A DNA stretch of 64,000 nucleotides from Streptomyces viridochromogenes DSM 40736. Its GTDB lineage: Bacteria > Actinomycetota > Actinomycetes > Streptomycetales > Streptomycetaceae. The position numbers were made by a program, and so were the translations under genes. Shown one piece after another: positions 56,470 to 64,000 of this stretch. The notes under the pieces are model-generated. The model was not told where the DNA came from, ran no database searches, and worked only from the letters and a program-made list of their open reading frames with translations. Numbering within the stretch: the stretch's first letter is position 1; every line of letters starts with the position of its first letter. Location: assembly GCF_000158955.1 (NCBI RefSeq), contig NZ_GG657757.1:2937090-3001089 (forward strand), given 5' to 3'.

Positions 56470-57648
56470 GTGACGAACTCGCTGCGACCGAACGGCGACC
56501 GCAGGGCGCCACTTCCCCCGGCCCGGTCATCGGCCGACGGAGTGCCGAGCCCGCGCTCGCCGCAGAGCCCGCAGAGCCCTCAGAACGGCAAGCAGCGCGA
56601 CGCGTTCTTCGACAACGCCAAGTACCTCGCGATCGTGCTGGTGGCCATGGGCCACGCCTGGGAGCCGCTCAAGGGCGACAGCCGGATACTCGAGGCCACG
56701 TACCAGGTCGTCTACGCGTTCCACATGCCGGCGTTCATCATCATCTCCGGTTACTTCTCGCGCAGTTTCGACATGCGGCCCGACCGGCTCAAGCGCCTGA
56801 TCACCGGCGTCGCCGTGCCGTACATCGTCTTCGAGACGGCCTACCCGCTCTTCAAGCGCTGGATCGACAACGACCCGAGTCAGGAGATCAGCCTCCTCGA
56901 CCCCTGGTACCTGACCTGGTTCCTGGTCGCGCTGTTCGTCTGGCGGCTGACCACCCCCATCTGGAAGGTGGCGCGCTGGCCGCTGCCGCTCGCGCTCGGC
57001 CTCGCCATGCTGGCGACCGTCTCCCCCGAGATCGGTGACGACCTGGACCTGCAGCGCGTCCTGCAGTTCCTGCCGTTCTTCGTGCTGGGCCTGGTGATGA
57101 AGCCCGAGCACTTCCAGATGGTGCGCCGCCGTTCGGTGCGGATCGCCTCGGTGCCCGTGTTCGCCGCCGCGCTGGCCTTCAGCTGGTGGGCGGTGCCGCG
57201 CATGAACACCGCGTGGTTCTACCACCGGGACTCCGCGCAGGAGCTGGGCGCCCCGTGGTGGACCGGCCCGGTCATGGTGCTCGCGATGTTCGGCTGCTCC
57301 CTGGTGCTGACCGCCTGCTTCTTCGCCTGGGTGCCGCGCCGCCACATGTGGTTCACCGCTCTCGGCGCAGGCACGCTCTACGGCTACCTGCTGCACGGCT
57401 TCCTGGTGAAGGCCGGTGACTACCAGGGCTGGTTCGAGGCGACCTGGTTCCACCAGCCGCTCGGCGAGATCGCCGTGACGGTCCTCGCCGCCGCCGTCGT
57501 GACGGTGCTGTGCACCAAGCCGGTGCAGCGCATGTTCCGGTTCGCGATGGAGCCGAAGATGGAGTGGGCCTTCAAGCGGGACGCGGCCGAGCTCGCCCGC
57601 GAACGCCAGAGCGCCGAGCGGCGCGAACGCGAGAAGGTCAACGCCTGA
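56470..57648 (+). CDS. Acyltransferase 3-family membrane protein
   Basis: 392 aa O-acyltransferase with about ten membrane spans. Begins with a Pro/Ser-rich cytoplasmic tail (SPRSPQSPQSPQ), then RDAFFDNAKYLAIVLVAMGH, which carries the conserved His, and FHMPAFIIISGYFSRS. Substrate probably a cell-envelope carbohydrate; not defined by sequence. GTG 56470 has GGGAGGG directly upstream with short spacing; ATG/GTG further upstream is possible. The C-terminal tail is a charged helix (ELARERQSAERREREK). Confidence 0.88.
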   Translation: MTNSLRPNGDRRAPLPPARSSADGVPSPRSPQSPQSPQNGKQRDAFFDNAKYLAIVLVAMGHAWEPLKGDSRILEATYQVVYAFHMPAFIIISGYFSRSFDMRPDRLKRLITGVAVPYIVFETAYPLFKRWIDNDPSQEISLLDPWYLTWFLVALFVWRLTTPIWKVARWPLPLALGLAMLATVSPEIGDDLDLQRVLQFLPFFVLGLVMKPEHFQMVRRRSVRIASVPVFAAALAFSWWAVPRMNTAWFYHRDSAQELGAPWWTGPVMVLAMFGCSLVLTACFFAWVPRRHMWFTALGAGTLYGYLLHGFLVKAGDYQGWFEATWFHQPLGEIAVTVLAAAVVTVLCTKPVQRMFRFAMEPKMEWAFKRDAAELARERQSAERREREKVNA

Positions 57649-57663
57649 CCCCCACGGCAGGAC

Positions 57664-58125
57664 TCAGCTGACGAGACCGAGAAGTGCGCGCATCCGTGCG
57701 TACTTCTCGGTCAGTCGTTTCCGGGTGTCCGCGTCGAGGACCGCGAGGCGTGCCGGGTCCGCGTTGTGCGCCAGGTCCGCCTCCTTCACCAGCAGCGCGC
57801 CGGGTGTGGCGAGGATGCGCGCGGCGTACGCCTCGGGCGGCTCCCCGGCCCGCTTGGTGACCGCGAGGACGATGTCCTTGGTACGGCTGCTGAGCGCCGC
57901 CTCGCGCAGCCACTGCGGCGACAGCGCGTCGTCCTCGACGGCGTCGTGCAGCCAGGCCGCCGCGATCTGCTCCTCGTCGCCGCCCCTGGCCCGTACGCCC
58001 TCCGCGACGGCCCGCAGATGTTCGGCGTACGGCCGCCCCGCCTTGTCGGTCTGGCCGGTGTGCGCGGCGCGGGCGGTGGCCTCGACCTGGGCCAGGGTCA
58101 GCGGGGTGCGGGGTGTCTCGGTCAC
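57664..58125 (-). CDS. HD-domain hydrolase, RelA/SpoT hydrolase-like
   Basis: 153 aa. Metal-binding motifs: RAAHTGQTDKAGRPYAEHL (His), AAWLHDAVEDD (HD and ED) and LLVKEADLAHNAD. The layout matches small HD4-type (p)ppGpp pyrophosphohydrolases (MESH1-like); a nucleotide or (p)ppGpp substrate is likely but unproven. GTG 58125 start. Convergent with the acyltransferase gene, 15 nt apart. Confidence 0.85.
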   Translation of the reverse strand: MTETPRTPLTLAQVEATARAAHTGQTDKAGRPYAEHLRAVAEGVRARGGDEEQIAAAWLHDAVEDDALSPQWLREAALSSRTKDIVLAVTKRAGEPPEAYAARILATPGALLVKEADLAHNADPARLAVLDADTRKRLTEKYARMRALLGLVS

Positions 58126-58184
58126 CGCCCCAGTGTCTCCCGGCGCAGCGCCGCCCGGGCCGGCAGGGCGCGGAAAACCCCACC

Positions 58185-59363
58185 TCAGCGGGTGGCGGCA
58201 GCCGTCGGGCCCTCTCGGCAGATCAGCAGCAGGGCCCGGTCGTCGTTGACGTCCTTGGCCACTGACTCGATGAGGTGCCAGGCGGCGCCGTGGAAGCCGC
58301 CGGGCACGTAGCGGTCGGCCTCGCCGGTGAGGCGGTCGATGCCCTCGACGATGTCGCGGTCGGCGGTCTCCACCAGGCCGTCGGTGAACAGCATCAGCAC
58401 GTCACCCGGCCGCAGCGAACCCTTCACCGGGTCGAACTGGGCGCCGTCGTACACCCCGAGGAGCGGTCCCTCGGCCGCCTTCTCCTCCCAGCGGCCGCTG
58501 CCCGCGCTGAGTTGCAGGCCCGGCGGATGCCCGGCGGAGTAGAGCTCGTAGTCGCCCGAGTCCAGGTCGAGGACCAGGTGGATGGAGGTCGCGAAGCCCT
58601 CGTCCCAGTCCTGGCGGAGCAGGTAGCCGTTCGCGGCGGGGAGGAAGGCGTGCGGCGGGAGGGAGCCCAGCAGGCCGCCGAAGGCGCCGGACAGCAGCAG
58701 GGCGCGGGAGCCCGCGTCCATGCCCTTGCCGGAGACGTCGGTGAGGACGACCTCGAGCGTACGGCCGCCGTTGGTGCGCGCCGCCACGACGAAGTCGCCG
58801 GAGAAGGACTGGCCGCCGGCGGGGCGCAGGGCCATCTCCCGGTGCCAGCCGTCGGGCAGGTCGGGCAGCTTGCTCTGCACCCGGATGCGTTCGCGCAGGT
58901 CGAACAGCATGGTGCCGCCGCGCCGCCAGGGCACACCGACCCGGCTGCGGAACTGGGCCAGCAGCAGCCCGAAGAAGCCGCAGGCCGCGACGACGAGCAC
59001 CGCGCCCGGGGTGACCCTGGACGGGCCCTCCGTGTAGGGGCCCAGCTGTACCGACTCCACGATCAGCGCGGTGGCCGCCGCCGCGTACAGGCCGAGCAGG
59101 CTCGCCGGGCGCAGCAGCAGGCCGCCCACGACGACCGGCAGGACGAGCGCGGCCGGTGAGAACCACACCGAGTTCGCCAGCGTGGCCGCCGCGATCAGCG
59201 GGACGGTCAGGAACAGACCGGCCAGGGCGATCCAGTCCGAGCCGTCACCGCGGAAGTAGTCCACGGCGGCTCGGCGCACGCCGACGCGGGCCCGGTGCCA
59301 CTGCTTCTTCAACCGGGCCGTGAACGTGTCGGCTTCCGCGCGCCGCTCTCGTCCTGATGCCAT
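58185..59363 (-). CDS. Membrane-linked PP2C/SpoIIE-type Ser/Thr phosphatase
   Basis: 392 aa. Four to five N-terminal spans (IALAGLFLTVPLIAAATLA, ALVLPVVVGGLLLRPASLL, VLVVAACGFFGLLLAQF) and a C-terminal PP2C-type domain: GGQSFSGDFVVAART (acidic metal site), EVVLTDVSGKGMDAG, YSAGHPPGLQL, DVLMLFTDGLVETAD, and NDDRALLLI. Such proteins dephosphorylate anti-anti-sigma factors or answer to Ser/Thr kinases. Partner unknown; the kinase at 53181 is 2.7 kb away. Confidence 0.92.
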   Translation of the reverse strand: MASGRERRAEADTFTARLKKQWHRARVGVRRAAVDYFRGDGSDWIALAGLFLTVPLIAAATLANSVWFSPAALVLPVVVGGLLLRPASLLGLYAAAATALIVESVQLGPYTEGPSRVTPGAVLVVAACGFFGLLLAQFRSRVGVPWRRGGTMLFDLRERIRVQSKLPDLPDGWHREMALRPAGGQSFSGDFVVAARTNGGRTLEVVLTDVSGKGMDAGSRALLLSGAFGGLLGSLPPHAFLPAANGYLLRQDWDEGFATSIHLVLDLDSGDYELYSAGHPPGLQLSAGSGRWEEKAAEGPLLGVYDGAQFDPVKGSLRPGDVLMLFTDGLVETADRDIVEGIDRLTGEADRYVPGGFHGAAWHLIESVAKDVNDDRALLLICREGPTAAATR

Positions 59364-59525
59364 TAGTTCGGGACCCTATCCATCGGACCAGCCGCTTGGC
59401 ACGGGAGGTCCCACTTGTCCCCCGTCCGAGGGCCGACTTCACAGTGAACTTCACCACGTGCCGCCCTGCCGCCGCCCAGGAGAAATTCCCTCGCTCGTCC
59501 CGCATTGCCCTGGTAGGCATGGCCC

Positions 59526-60779
59526 ATGGCGACTGACTCGACCGGCTCCGCGGCGACCCCGCGGGTGCTTCGGCAGGACGACTGGGACAAGTGGTACGAC
59601 ACCCTCGTACGGGGCTTCGGCGGGGTGCCGGAGGCCGCCGAGGAGCGGGAGTTGTGGAACTCGCTGACCGAGTTCGACCGTTCACTCGGTGTGTGGGACG
59701 GGGCCGAGTGCGTGGGGACGGCGGGGGCGTTCGGCTTCCGGCTCACCGTGCCCGGCGGGGCCTCGGTGCCGGCCGCGGGCGTCACGATGGTCAGCGTGGC
59801 CGCCACGCACCGGCGGCGCGGTGTCCTGACGTCGATGATGCGGCGGCAGTTGGACGACGTCCGCGCCTGGGGCGAGCCGCTGGCCGTGCTCACCGCTTCC
59901 GAGCCGGCGATCTACGGGCGCTTCGGGTACGGCGCCGCCACCTTCCATCTGAACGCCGAGATCGACACGAGCCGGGTGCGGCTGTCGTCCCTGCCCGCGG
60001 GTACGGACGAGGTGCGGGTGCGGTACGCCGACCCCACCGAAGTGCTCGACGTGTGCGAGGCCGTGTACGCGCGTCTGGTGCCGTCGCGGCCGGGGATGCT
60101 GGCCCGGCAGCCGGGCTGGGAGCGGCTCGGGGTGCTCGATCCGGAGAGCGGGCGGGAGGGCGCGTCGCCGTTGCAGTGCGTCCTCGCCGAGCGGGACGGC
60201 GAGACGGTCGGGTACGCCCGGTACCGCGTCAAGCCGGGCTGGGAAGTCGCGGGTCCCGAGGGCACGGTGATGCTGAAGGACTCGGCCGCGCTGGACCCGG
60301 CGGCGGACGCCGCGCTGTGGCGCTTCCTGTTCGGTATCGACCTGACGTCGAAGCTGTCGATGTACGGGCGGCCCGTCGACGACGCGTGGCAGTACCTGGT
60401 GTCCGACATACGGCGCTGTCAGCCTCGCTTGCGGGATTCGCTGTACGTGCGTCCGGTGGAGGTGGGCGCCGCGTTGCAGGCCCGGACGTATCAGGCCCCG
60501 GTGGACGTGGTGTTCGAGGTGGAGGACGCGTTCTGCCCCTGGAACGCCGGGCGTTGGCGGCTCAGCGGCGATGCGAAGGGGGCGTCCTGCGAGCGTACGG
60601 CGGACCCGGCGGACATCGCGTTGTCGGTACGGGAGCTGGGGGCGGTGTATCTCGGCGGGGTGAGCCTCTCGGCGCTGGCGGCCGCGGGGCGCGTACGGGA
60701 GGTGCGGCGGGGGGCGGTGGCGGAGGCCTCGCTGGGGTTCGGGGCCGACGTGGCTCCGTGGCTGCCGCACGGGTTCTGA
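59526..60779 (+). CDS. Eis-family N-acetyltransferase
   Basis: 417 aa. N-terminal GNAT domain with acetyl-CoA site VSVAATHRRRGVLTSMMRRQ, followed by LTASEPAIYGRFGYGAAT; a second GNAT-like region around 180-290; and an SCP2-like C-terminal domain, as in Eis of Mycobacterium. The terminal residue Phe is the position expected for the catalytic carboxylate of this family. Acetylates amines or peptides; the natural substrate is unknown. Divergent from the phosphatase. Confidence 0.93.
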   Translation: MATDSTGSAATPRVLRQDDWDKWYDTLVRGFGGVPEAAEERELWNSLTEFDRSLGVWDGAECVGTAGAFGFRLTVPGGASVPAAGVTMVSVAATHRRRGVLTSMMRRQLDDVRAWGEPLAVLTASEPAIYGRFGYGAATFHLNAEIDTSRVRLSSLPAGTDEVRVRYADPTEVLDVCEAVYARLVPSRPGMLARQPGWERLGVLDPESGREGASPLQCVLAERDGETVGYARYRVKPGWEVAGPEGTVMLKDSAALDPAADAALWRFLFGIDLTSKLSMYGRPVDDAWQYLVSDIRRCQPRLRDSLYVRPVEVGAALQARTYQAPVDVVFEVEDAFCPWNAGRWRLSGDAKGASCERTADPADIALSVRELGAVYLGGVSLSALAAAGRVREVRRGAVAEASLGFGADVAPWLPHGF

Positions 60780-60792
60780 TCCGGAGGGGTGT

Positions 60793-61602
60793 TCAGGGGC
60801 GCTGGCAGGCCGGGCACCAGAAGAGGTTGCGGGCGGCGAGATCGGCGGTGCGGATCTCGCCGCCACAGATGTGACAGGGCAGGTCGGCCCTGCGGTACAC
60901 GTACACCTCGCCGCCGTGGTCGTCCACGCGGGGCGGCCGGCCCATCGCCTCCGGGGTGTGTTCCGGGCGGACGGTGTCGATGCGGTTGTTGCGGACCCCC
61001 TCGTGCATGAGCTCCACCAGGTCGGTCCAGAGGGCGTGCCACTCGGCCGGGGTGACGTCCCTGCCCGCGCGGTACGGGTCGATGCGATGCCGGAAGAGGA
61101 CCTCCGCGCGGTAGACGTTCCCCACGCCCGCGATGACCTTCTGGTCCATGAGGAGGGCGGCGATCGTCGTACGGCTACGGGCGATGCGCCGGTACGCGAT
61201 GTCCGGGTCGGCGTCGTCACGGAGCGGGTCGGGGCCGAGGCGGTCGTGTATCGCCTGCTTCTCCGGGGGCGTGATCAGGGCGCAGGTGGTGGGGCCGCGG
61301 AGGTCGACGTACGCCGTGTCGTTCGCGAGGCGGAGGCGGACGGTGTCGGTGGGCGGGGGCGCGGGGGCCGGGCCGAAGGTGACCTTGCCGAACAGGCCGA
61401 GGTGGATGTGGACCCAGTCGGTGTCGCGGAAGCCGAGGAAGAGGTGCTTGCCGTGGGCTTCCGTGCGGGTGAGTTCCGCGCCGGAGAGGAGGGTGGCGGC
61501 GGGGGCGAACTTGCCCTGCGGGCTGCTCGTCCGGGGGGCGGTGTGGAGGAAGGCGGCGGCGTAGTCCTGGGCCAGACGGTGAATGGTGTGGCCTTCCGGC
61601 AC
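60793..61602 (-). CDS. nei: Fpg/Nei-family DNA glycosylase (endonuclease VIII-like)
   Basis: 269 aa base-excision-repair enzyme. N-terminus MPEGHTIHRLAQ: Pro2 is the nucleophile and Glu3 the general acid. THAHGKHLFLGF-like region (EAHGKHLFLGF) has the beta-elimination lysine. H2TH motif near QKVIAGVGNVYRAEVLFRH. C-terminal zinc finger: CHICGGEI ... CPACQ. Nei-type rather than Fpg by the MPEGHT start. Convergent with the Eis-like gene, 13 nt apart. Confidence 0.95.
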   Translation of the reverse strand: MPEGHTIHRLAQDYAAAFLHTAPRTSSPQGKFAPAATLLSGAELTRTEAHGKHLFLGFRDTDWVHIHLGLFGKVTFGPAPAPPPTDTVRLRLANDTAYVDLRGPTTCALITPPEKQAIHDRLGPDPLRDDADPDIAYRRIARSRTTIAALLMDQKVIAGVGNVYRAEVLFRHRIDPYRAGRDVTPAEWHALWTDLVELMHEGVRNNRIDTVRPEHTPEAMGRPPRVDDHGGEVYVYRRADLPCHICGGEIRTADLAARNLFWCPACQRP

Positions 61603-61705
61603 GGATCTCTCCAGTGATCGTCGCCTTCGCCCACCCGTCCGGAGCGGGCCTGCGCCCTGACGCCGCTACGCTCCCCCGGCCTGTGTGCGCAGGGGAGCGG
61701 TCCCG

Positions 61706-62191
61706 TTACTGCTGGGGGTGGTGCGGGGGGATGGGGGGCAGGTCGCCGGTCGTCTCGTAGCTCTTGAGCATGTCGATGCGCCGGATGTGACGCTCGTCAC
61801 CGGAGAACGGTGTGCTGAGGAAGACCTCGACGAACTTCGTCGCCTCGTCCTGCGAGTGCATGCGCGCGCCCACGGCGACGACGTTGGCGTTGTTGTGCTG
61901 GCGGCCGAGCCCAGCCGTCTCCTCGCTCCAGGCGAGGGCCGCGCGGACGCCCTTGACCTTGTTCGCGGCGATCTGCTCGCCGTTGCCGGAGCCGCCGATG
62001 ACGACGCCGAGGGCGCCCGGGTCCGCGGCCGTGCGCTCCGCGGCGCGGAGGCAGAACGGCGGGTAGTCGTCCTGGGCGTCGTAGATGTGCGGGCCGCAGT
62101 CGACGGGGTCGTGACCCGCCGCCTTCAGCCACTCGACGAGGTGATTCTTGAGTTCGTAGCCCGCATGGTCCGAGCCGAGGTACACGCGCAT
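61706..62191 (-). CDS. rpiB: Ribose-5-phosphate isomerase B
   Basis: 161 aa. Interconverts ribose 5-phosphate and ribulose 5-phosphate in the pentose phosphate pathway. RpiB/LacAB signatures: VYLGSDHAGYELKNHL, GVVIGGSGNGEQIAANKVKG, ALAWSEETAGLGRQHNNANV and VGARM. Actinobacterial-type active site with Glu in GNGEQ in place of the Cys of enterobacterial RpiB. Supplies ribulose 5-phosphate, which is also the expected substrate of the CDP-ribitol synthase at 13593. Confidence 0.96.
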   Translation of the reverse strand: MRVYLGSDHAGYELKNHLVEWLKAAGHDPVDCGPHIYDAQDDYPPFCLRAAERTAADPGALGVVIGGSGNGEQIAANKVKGVRAALAWSEETAGLGRQHNNANVVAVGARMHSQDEATKFVEVFLSTPFSGDERHIRRIDMLKSYETTGDLPPIPPHHPQQ

Positions 62192-62362
62192 GGGATGAGT
62201 GTGACACGGGTGTTTCGGGGAAGGTGCGCGGGGTGGCGCTCACGAAAACCTGAGCCGAATGTGAGGCGCATTACGGAAGCTCAGGAAAACCTCAAGTAAC
62301 AATCTGGATTCAAAGGTTCTCCTATTCGTTCGCCTCAGATTCACTGGACCGGCTCGTACACC

Positions 62363-62374
62363 GCTCGTACGAGC
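62363..62374. promoter_or_regulatory. 12-bp perfect palindrome upstream of the permease gene
   Basis: GCTCGTACGAGC, with CGTACACCG before it and TGTACACCG after it. About 92 nt upstream of the permease start, in the divergent rpiB/permease region; candidate operator. Confidence 0.45.
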
Positions 62375-62465
62375 CTCTGTACACCGTCACGCCACGACAC
62401 ACCCCGTTCGTGCGGCTCGTGCGGTCCGTACAAGTACAGCCCCCGGCGCAAAGGAAATCCGTTCC

Positions 62466-63965
62466 ATGACCTCGCAGCCGACGCCGAAGACGACTGGAAA
62501 CGATCGCGGAGGCCCCGGAGAACCCGGCGGCCCCGGCGGTAGCGGCACAGCCCACGACTCCGGGCTGCAGGCCGGTCTCAAGAACCGGCATCTGTCGATG
62601 ATCGCCATCGGCGGTGTCATCGGAGCCGGCCTGTTCGTCGGGTCCAGCTCCGGCATCGCCACCGCCGGCCCCGGCATCCTCCTCTCCTACGCCCTCGTCG
62701 GCACGCTCGTGGTGCTGGTGATGCGGATGCTGGGTGAGATGTCGGCCGCCAACCCGACCTCCGGTTCCTTCTCCGCACACGCCGACCGCGCCCTCGGATC
62801 CTGGGCCGGCTTCTCCATCGGCTGGCTCTACTGGTTCTTCTGGGTCGTCGTGCTCGCGGTCGAGGCGACCGCCGGCGCGGTGATCCTGGAGGGCTGGATA
62901 CCGGCCGTGCCCCAGTGGGGCTGGGCCCTGATCGTGATGCTGGTGCTGACCGCAACCAACCTGGTCTCCGTCGGGTCGTACGGCGAGTTCGAGTTCTGGT
63001 TCGCCGGGATCAAGGTCGTCGCGATCGCCGCGTTCATCGTCATCGGCGGACTGGCCGTCTTCGGGCTGCTTCCCGGTGTCGACAGCGAGCAAGCAGGACT
63101 GAGCAACCTCACCGCGCACGGCGGCTTCCTGCCCCACGGTGCGGGCGCCATCCTCACCGGTGTGCTGCTCGTCGTCTTCTCCTTCATGGGCAGCGAGATC
63201 GCCACCCTGGCCGCGGGTGAGTCCGAGAACCCGCAGCAGGCCGTCACCAAGGCCACCAACAGCATCATCTGGCGTGTCGCCGTCTTCTACCTCGGCTCGA
63301 TCTTCGTCGTGGTCTCCCTGCTGCCGTGGGACAGCAAGTCCATCACCGACGACGGCTCCTACGTCGCCGCGCTGGACTCCCTCGGCATTCCGCACGCCGG
63401 TCAGATCATGAACTTCATCGTGCTGACCTCGGTGCTGTCCTGTCTCAACTCCGGCCTCTACACCGCCTCCCGCATGGCCTTCTCGCTCGGCCAGCGCGGC
63501 GACGCCCCGAAGGCGTTCGCCCGCACCACCTCGCGCGGCGTGCCGCGCACGGCGATCCTCGTGTCCGTCCTGTTCGGCTTCATCGCCGTCTTCTTCAACT
63601 ACAAGTTCCCGGACTCCGTCTTCCTGTTCCTCGTGAACTCCTCGGGAGCGGTCGCCCTGTTCGTGTGGCTGGTGATCTGCTTCTCGCAGCTGCGGATGCG
63701 GAAGATCATCCAGGCCGAGGCGCCGGAGAAGCTCGTCGTGAAGATGTGGCTGTACCCGTACCTGACCTGGGCCACGGCCGGGCTGATCGTGTTCATCCTC
63801 GGTTACATGCTCACCGACACCGAGCACGACGGGCGCACCACCATCCTGCTGTCGCTGCTCGTCGCGGCGGTCGTCCTCGTCATCTCCTTCGTGAAGGAGA
63901 AGACGCGCGGCAGGCAGCGGGCCGCCGAAGCCGCGCAGGCCCGGGACGAGGTCCCGGCCGGCTGA
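62466..63965 (+). CDS. Amino acid permease (APC superfamily)
   Basis: 499 aa, twelve predicted spans. Starts with a Gly/Pro-rich cytoplasmic tail, then KNRHLSMIAIGGVIGAGLF, the conserved APC helix-1 signature with a GAGLF-type substrate site. Also PTSGSFSAHADRALGSWAGF and GSEIATLAAGESENPQQAV (helix 6 region). It resembles GabP/ProY/AnsP-type transporters; the substrate cannot be assigned from the sequence. AAAGGAAA lies about 10 nt ahead of ATG 62466. Confidence 0.92.
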   Translation: MTSQPTPKTTGNDRGGPGEPGGPGGSGTAHDSGLQAGLKNRHLSMIAIGGVIGAGLFVGSSSGIATAGPGILLSYALVGTLVVLVMRMLGEMSAANPTSGSFSAHADRALGSWAGFSIGWLYWFFWVVVLAVEATAGAVILEGWIPAVPQWGWALIVMLVLTATNLVSVGSYGEFEFWFAGIKVVAIAAFIVIGGLAVFGLLPGVDSEQAGLSNLTAHGGFLPHGAGAILTGVLLVVFSFMGSEIATLAAGESENPQQAVTKATNSIIWRVAVFYLGSIFVVVSLLPWDSKSITDDGSYVAALDSLGIPHAGQIMNFIVLTSVLSCLNSGLYTASRMAFSLGQRGDAPKAFARTTSRGVPRTAILVSVLFGFIAVFFNYKFPDSVFLFLVNSSGAVALFVWLVICFSQLRMRKIIQAEAPEKLVVKMWLYPYLTWATAGLIVFILGYMLTDTEHDGRTTILLSLLVAAVVLVISFVKEKTRGRQRAAEAAQARDEVPAG

Positions 63966-64000
63966 CCGCCGGACGCCTGCCCACCGGTGTGCGGGGCCTG

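Overview
The window is a chromosomal core segment of a Streptomyces-type actinomycete. The evidence is the very high GC content, frequent GTG starts, purine-rich ribosome binding sites, and a gene order of nadD / proA-proB / obg-rpmA-rplU / rne / mre cluster / ndk / folC / valS / clpX-clpP2-clpP1 / tig. I found no insertion sequence, phage gene, CRISPR array or rRNA operon. The only stable RNA genes are tRNA-Pro(TGG) and tRNA-Gly(TCC).

Layout. 1-7380: the end of nadD, two tiny single-span membrane proteins, an M48 metalloprotease, two membrane proteins sharing an unnamed cytoplasmic motif, and proline biosynthesis (proB, a small conserved protein, proA). 7681-18833: a cell-wall-polymer island between proB and obg. 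It holds two paralogous membrane-anchored polyol-phosphate polymerases facing each other around a family 2 glycosyltransferase, a fused cytidylyltransferase/short-chain dehydrogenase (predicted CDP-ribitol synthase), a Tat-exported PhoD and a secreted FG-GAP protein. Inference: the locus makes, and perhaps recycles, a poly(polyol phosphate) wall polymer. 18970-29369: obg, rpmA, rplU, a RmlC-like epimerase, a very long RNase E/G gene (frameshifted as read), a radical-SAM-associated protein, a membrane protein built of PVG repeats, a GNAT enzyme, an HTH regulator and a collapsed DUF2975 gene. 29574-46349: a GAF-ANTAR regulator, then a long leftward run: valS, folC, a DUF4233 protein, ndk, mreB, mreC, mreD, pbp2, rodA/sfr, an unknown protein, a CYTH-CHAD protein and a radical SAM protein. 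This run combines elongation and spore-wall synthesis with housekeeping genes. 46488-52645: a Gln/Pro/Tyr-rich anchored protein, then clpX, clpP2, clpP1, tig and the two tRNAs, with a good ClgR operator candidate ahead of clpP1. 52873-63965: a Ser/Thr kinase with a beta-propeller ectodomain, small membrane proteins, an acyltransferase, an HD hydrolase, a PP2C phosphatase, an Eis-like acetyltransferase, an Nei-type DNA glycosylase, rpiB and an amino acid permease.

Two essential genes are damaged as read. rne has a +1 base at 22923-22925, and valS lacks several single bases within about 50 nt at its 3' end. The pattern looks more like consensus error than biology, but this must be checked. Most genes are ordinary core genes. 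The places most worth a second look are the wall-polymer island, the PVG-repeat membrane protein, the shared FVRAA module, and the DUF2975 remnant.
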